DNA from: Rickettsia endosymbiont of Ceutorhynchus obstrictus
Lineage (GTDB): Bacteria > Pseudomonadota > Alphaproteobacteria > Rickettsiales > Rickettsiaceae
DNA: 64,000 nucleotides
Direction: 5' to 3'
Assembly (NCBI RefSeq): GCF_964026565.1
Contig: NZ_OZ032162.1
Coordinates: 186,001 to 250,000, forward strand
Numbering within the stretch: the stretch's first letter is position 1; every line of letters starts with the position of its first letter. Shown here in pieces: positions 62,824 to 64,000 of the stretch. The position numbers and the translations under genes were made by a program. Below the pieces are notes generated by a model. The model was not told where the DNA came from, did no database searches, and saw nothing but the letters and a program-made list of their open reading frames with translations.

Positions 62824-63771
62824 ATGAATATAAGGTTAGCGTTTTGGATCGTTATTGGTATATTTTTCGTTTATAACAAGGTTTTAGCTGAACCGAAAAC
62901 CGCCCAACAAACCATTAAAGTTGCTACCGGTTCTATTTTAAAAGGTTATTATGCGATCGGTCTTGATTTATGCAAAACTATTAAAATTGCTAATAAAAAT
63001 ATTAAATGTGAAGTAGTCCCGACAAATGGCGGCGTAGAAAATTTAAAATTATTGAAAGAAGGCAAAGTAGATTTAGCTTTAGTACAGTCAAATATTGCAG
63101 TGGAAGCCTTTGAAGGCATAGGTTACTATCAGAATCAAGAAAAAATGCAAAATTTACGGCAAGTATTAAATTTATATGATGAATTTTTTACCGTTATTGC
63201 TAAAGACGATGATAAAATAAAAGTTTTTGCCGATATTGAAGGAAAAAAAATATCTAACGGACCGGGATTTTCTAGTAGTAATATTACCTATGATGCTTTG
63301 CGTCAATTATATAATTTTACTAAAGAACCGATAGATGTTGATATTAATTACGAAGATTCTATTAAAAAATTCTGCAATAAAGAAATTGACGTTATAATGA
63401 TGATGGTTGGGCATCCTAACCCTTTGATAAGTCTTATTGCAAATAGTTGTGAAGTTGATTTTGTCTCTATTGAAAATGCTAAAATAACTGAGTTAATAAA
63501 AAGCAATCGAGCTTTCCGTAAAGGAATACTCCATGAAGGGTTGTATCCGGGAATTACCGAAAGTCAAACTACGGTTGTTGTGCCGGCAATTTTGGTCACA
63601 AGGGAATATCTGGATTTTGAATTATTAGATAAGTTTATCGGAGCATTTCATAGAAATGTTGCACATTTTAAACACGCAAATTATTTGTTACAAGATTTAG
63701 ATATTAAGTATTTTGCAGATATTAGTAACTTTGTTTTACCGAAGCACGAAGCAGTCCGAAATAGACAATAA
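62824..63771 (+). CDS. TAXI-family TRAP transporter solute-binding protein
   Basis: 315 residues. A signal peptide (IRLAFWIVIGIFFVYNKVLA|EPKT) is followed by the TAXI fold: IKVATGSILKGYYAIGLDLCKTI (about 31-53), VVPTNGGVENLKLLKEGKVDLALVQSN (about 61-87), the DIEGKKISNGPGFSSSNITYDAL segment (about 138-160) and IDVIMMMVGHPNP. It should bind a carboxylate such as glutamate in the periplasm and deliver it to a TRAP membrane component. No TRAP permease is visible before the window ends, and the next gene is a UspA protein, which often lies next to TRAP genes. C-terminus: EAVRNRQ. Confidence 0.88.
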   Translation: MNIRLAFWIVIGIFFVYNKVLAEPKTAQQTIKVATGSILKGYYAIGLDLCKTIKIANKNIKCEVVPTNGGVENLKLLKEGKVDLALVQSNIAVEAFEGIGYYQNQEKMQNLRQVLNLYDEFFTVIAKDDDKIKVFADIEGKKISNGPGFSSSNITYDALRQLYNFTKEPIDVDINYEDSIKKFCNKEIDVIMMMVGHPNPLISLIANSCEVDFVSIENAKITELIKSNRAFRKGILHEGLYPGITESQTTVVVPAILVTREYLDFELLDKFIGAFHRNVAHFKHANYLLQDLDIKYFADISNFVLPKHEAVRNRQ

Positions 63772-63788
63772 AATTATAAAAGAATATT

Positions 63789-64000
63789 ATGTATAAAAAT
63801 ATTATTATACCGATAGATTTGGCGGATAAAAAATCAATAAAAGCAATATTACCCAAAGCTTTAACTTTTGTTACCACCTTTCAAGCTAAATTACATTTTA
63901 TATATGTAATTTCTGATTTCGGCATGAAAATGGTCGAAGATTATTTGCCGAAAAATTGGGTTAAAGAGCAAAAGGAAAAACACCGTGAACAGGTAAAAGA
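63789..64000 (+). CDS. universal stress protein (UspA family), partial at window end
   Basis: About 70 codons: MYKNIIIPIDLADKKS, then ALTFVTTFQAKLHFIYVISD, followed by a helix with FGMKMVEDYLPKNWVKEQKEKH. The start YKNIIIPID and the following helix are typical of the first half of UspA. The C-terminal ATP-binding signature is cut off by the window edge, so ATP binding cannot be judged. It lies 17 bp after the TAXI-type gene and is probably in one operon with it. Confidence 0.85.
   Translation, partial: MYKNIIIPIDLADKKSIKAILPKALTFVTTFQAKLHFIYVISDFGMKMVEDYLPKNWVKEQKEKHREQVK

Overview
The window is chromosomal DNA of an obligate intracellular alphaproteobacterium of the genus Rickettsia. The evidence is the strongly A+T-rich base composition, the rvh-type VirB cluster (B3, B4 and five consecutive VirB6 paralogs), the CtrA and PleD regulators, and the very dense load of short palindromic repeats between and sometimes inside the ends of genes. 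I cannot fix the species from sequence alone. Repeat-rich spotted-fever-like or transitional lineages fit better than the compact typhus group.

Layout. 1-2.3 kb: minus-strand prs-alr-mlaE operon (mlaE cut by the window edge). 2.6-4.8 kb: ctrA, secB, dcd. 5.6-8.3 kb: a porin and lipA. 8.3-9.5 kb: a pile of nested repeats. 9.5-16 kb: queF, a degenerate inositol-phosphatase-like gene, efp, pleD, rppH, rodA, then tRNA-Asn. 16-18.5 kb: a small island next to tRNA-Asn (serine-recombinase stub, truncated ORF, RelE-like toxin and HTH antitoxin, an orphan protein, an ankyrin protein). 18.5-21 kb: ackA and pta separated by a mobile element. 21.5-41.5 kb: one long minus-strand block reading engB, argB-like, rvhB3, rvhB4, rvhB6a, b, c, d, e. 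42.4-47.8 kb: tRNA-fMet, rpmB-rpmE, an extracellular-solute-binding lipoprotein, flavin reductase and dapB operon, dapD, a zinc-ribbon membrane protein. 48.7-60.2 kb: DHA2 efflux pump with an orphan MrpE subunit, then sucA-sucB with a small GIY-YIG nuclease element on each side of sucA, then a 1451-residue pentapeptide-repeat protein. 60.3-64 kb: queD, cutA, a dicarboxylate/glutamate symporter, a TAXI-type binding protein and a UspA fragment.

Metabolically the genes fit a host-dependent cell. It keeps the 2-oxoglutarate dehydrogenase step (sucAB plus lipA for lipoylation), acetyl-CoA/acetate interconversion (pta, ackA), diaminopimelate and D-alanine supply for peptidoglycan (dapB, dapD, alr, rodA), queuosine enzymes (queD, queF), and importers for host amino and dicarboxylic acids. 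The rvh genes build the inner-membrane channel and ATPase of the type IV secretion system.

The most unusual content is the repeat system. Nearly all the repeat classes obey one grammar: an arm that starts GTCAT and ends ATCCAG or ATCTAG, a variable centre, then the inverted arm. One class carries a 95-codon GIY-YIG nuclease gene exactly in the centre position (54141-54504, and a second copy at 50757-51247). This makes the nuclease a candidate mobiliser of the whole repeat set. Around these lie three further inverted-repeat elements. The commonest, about 184 bp, has eight copies, each flanked by a 9-10 bp direct repeat and each placed in the loop of another palindromic repeat. No CRISPR array, rRNA or full-length transposase was seen.
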